From Propionibacterium sp. (GTDB lineage: Bacteria; Actinomycetota; Actinomycetes; Actinomycetales; Actinomycetaceae): a stretch of 6,699 bases of DNA. Each line of letters opens with the position of its first letter. The stretch's first letter is position 1. Made by a program: the position numbers and the translations under genes. The notes under the pieces were generated by a model that worked only from the letters and a program-made list of their open reading frames with translations, did no database searches and was not told the origin of the DNA. Below, one piece after another: positions 6,141 to 6,699 of the stretch. The stretch covers positions 1 through 6,699 of the forward strand of contig JAKECL010000106.1 of assembly GCA_030460725.1 (NCBI GenBank). The letters run 5' to 3'.

Positions 6141-6392
6141 TCAGGCCGCCGGGATCAGCTCCAGGCCGAGGTAGTCAGCTGCCCGCGTACGCATGTGGGG
6201 CTCGCGCAGCGCCTCGATGGCGGTCGCAATACCCTCATCGTCGTTCCAGTCCTCGAACCAGGGCCGCACGGCCTCGGGAAGCTGCTGGGCGAACAGATTG
6301 TTGGCCTGTCGGCCGCTGAACCGGTCGTGGACGGAAACCGTCGTCGCCGGGGTGTTGATGTCGTTCATTCGGTTGTTCTTCTGCATGTGCAT
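6141..6392 (-). CDS. Small protein of unknown function, about 83 residues
   Basis: I do not recognise this gene. Codon use is strongly G/C-ending along its length, as in the neighbouring core genes, which supports real coding. The product has a polar, Asn/Thr-rich N-terminus and then a likely helical part with an aromatic-acidic core PWFEDWNDDEG, EALREPHMRTRAADYLGLEL and a hydrophobic end. It has no signal peptide, membrane segment, Cys cluster or clear nucleic-acid-binding motif. The frame is open to an ATG at 6455, but that would make a purine tract encode a run of Lys and Arg. I prefer ATG 6392, right after the tract; ATG 6386 and 6368 are also possible, the last giving 75 residues. It converges on the tRNA gene and seems to be its own unit. 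Confidence 0.6.
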   Translation of the reverse strand: MHMQKNNRMNDINTPATTVSVHDRFSGRQANNLFAQQLPEAVRPWFEDWNDDEGIATAIEALREPHMRTRAADYLGLELIPAA

Positions 6393-6417
6393 TCTTCTCT
6401 TCTTCTTCCTCTTCCTC
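6393..6417 (-). promoter_or_regulatory. Purine-only tract before the small gene
   Basis: All 25 bases before the ATG at 6392 are A or G on the minus strand, with repeated GGAAG and GAAGA units. It contains several partial Shine-Dalgarno matches and probably acts as the ribosome binding region. Such a low-GC, one-sided tract stands out in this GC-rich sequence. Confidence 0.45.
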
Positions 6418-6642
6418 AGATGCCGCCGGGGTATGTGCAGATGGAGCACAGGCAACCGCGGTGGCGAACGTCGGTGGGTTCGGGACGCTCCCGACTTCGG
6501 GAGTCCATCAGAACCTGCCAGTCACAACGCGACCGGCACCCCACATTATTCCCATGGACCCAAACGGGACGCAAGTCGGTGTGGGAGTACTCACAGCCCG
6601 ACACGACCATGTGCCGGGTCCCGGGGGTCCCCCACCTGACGC
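6418..6642. other. Leader and upstream region of the small gene, no convincing gene
   Basis: This stretch has mixed codon-like composition in every frame and no recognisable protein. It holds a hairpin at 6488-6503 (CTCCCG, loop ACTT on the plus strand, CGGGAG), a promoter-like pair at 6545-6574 on the minus strand, and a GGGGG-T-CCCCC inverted repeat at 6623-6633. A 64-codon Cys-containing frame on the minus strand (6416-6610) lacks a ribosome binding site and is not accepted. Confidence 0.4.
6545..6574 (-). promoter_or_regulatory. Possible promoter of the small gene
   Basis: On the minus strand TTGCGT (6574-6569) is followed after 18 bases by AATAAT (6550-6545), five of six matches to TATAAT, in an AT-rich pocket unusual for this DNA. 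A transcript from near 6538 would have a leader of about 145 bases before the ATG at 6392, including the hairpin at 6488-6503 and the purine tract. Confidence 0.4.
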
Positions 6643-6699
6643 GGGAGGGGGGGGGGCCCCCCCCCCCGGGGGGGGCGCCCGCCCCGGGGGGCGGCGCCC
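6643..6699. other. Second G/C homopolymer block at window end
   Basis: The final 57 bases are all G or C except one A (6646), in runs such as 10 G (6647-6656) and 11 C (6657-6667). The texture is the same as at 5172-5311 and unlike the rest of the window. It is most likely low-quality or wrongly assembled sequence, perhaps near a contig end. Confidence 0.6.

Noticed and set aside
6416..6610. 64-residue minus-strand frame with six Cys (CLCSIC near the end)
   Set aside because: Tempting as a zinc-binding leader or operon partner because it stops 24 bases before the small gene, but there is no ribosome site at its ATG, codon use is mixed, the promoter-like element lies inside it and the Cys spacing fits no family I know.
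6193..6639. Plus-strand frame with an apparent membrane helix (run of Phe and Leu near 6370-6415)
   Set aside because: The hydrophobic run is only the complement of the purine tract before the small gene, and the frame is antisense to that gene.

Overview
The window looks like ordinary chromosomal DNA from a high-GC actinobacterium. The evidence is a four-domain ribosomal protein S1 with a long Trp/Glu-rich tail, a Pol I with a degenerate proofreading domain, a response regulator with an ANTAR output domain (PdtaR type), strong G/C bias at third codon positions and TANNNT-type -10 elements. The proteins suggest something near Actinomyces or its relatives, but that rank is a guess from general resemblance.

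Layout, left to right: rpsA (minus) has its own promoter in a 221-base gap. Upstream of it on the same strand lies polA (minus). polA is divergent from a hotdog-fold thioesterase gene (plus), with only 19 bases between the two start codons. The thioesterase gene converges on pdtaR (minus). The gap between them holds a compound hairpin that fits a pdtaR terminator, and a block of about 140 bases made almost only of G and C homopolymer runs, which I regard as a sequencing or assembly artefact. Upstream of pdtaR and divergent from it is a 74-base tRNA gene with anticodon CAA (Leu). It has a leucine-like D-arm but a short, class I variable loop. A two-tier hairpin 3' of the tRNA separates it from a convergent small gene (minus, about 83 residues) of unknown function, which has a purine-only tract before its start. 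The last 57 bases are again a G/C homopolymer block.

The known genes serve core information processing: S1 in translation initiation, Pol I in repair and Okazaki fragment maturation, a tRNA, and an RNA-binding regulator that usually acts by transcription antitermination. The thioesterase is a metabolic neighbour with unknown substrate. I see no mobile element, CRISPR array, toxin-antitoxin pair or defence system, and no convincing new multi-gene system. The points most worth a second look are the unusual tRNA-Leu, the tightly packed polA/thioesterase divergent start region, and the unknown small gene with its long leader. The two G/C blocks should be masked before any ORF or structure analysis.
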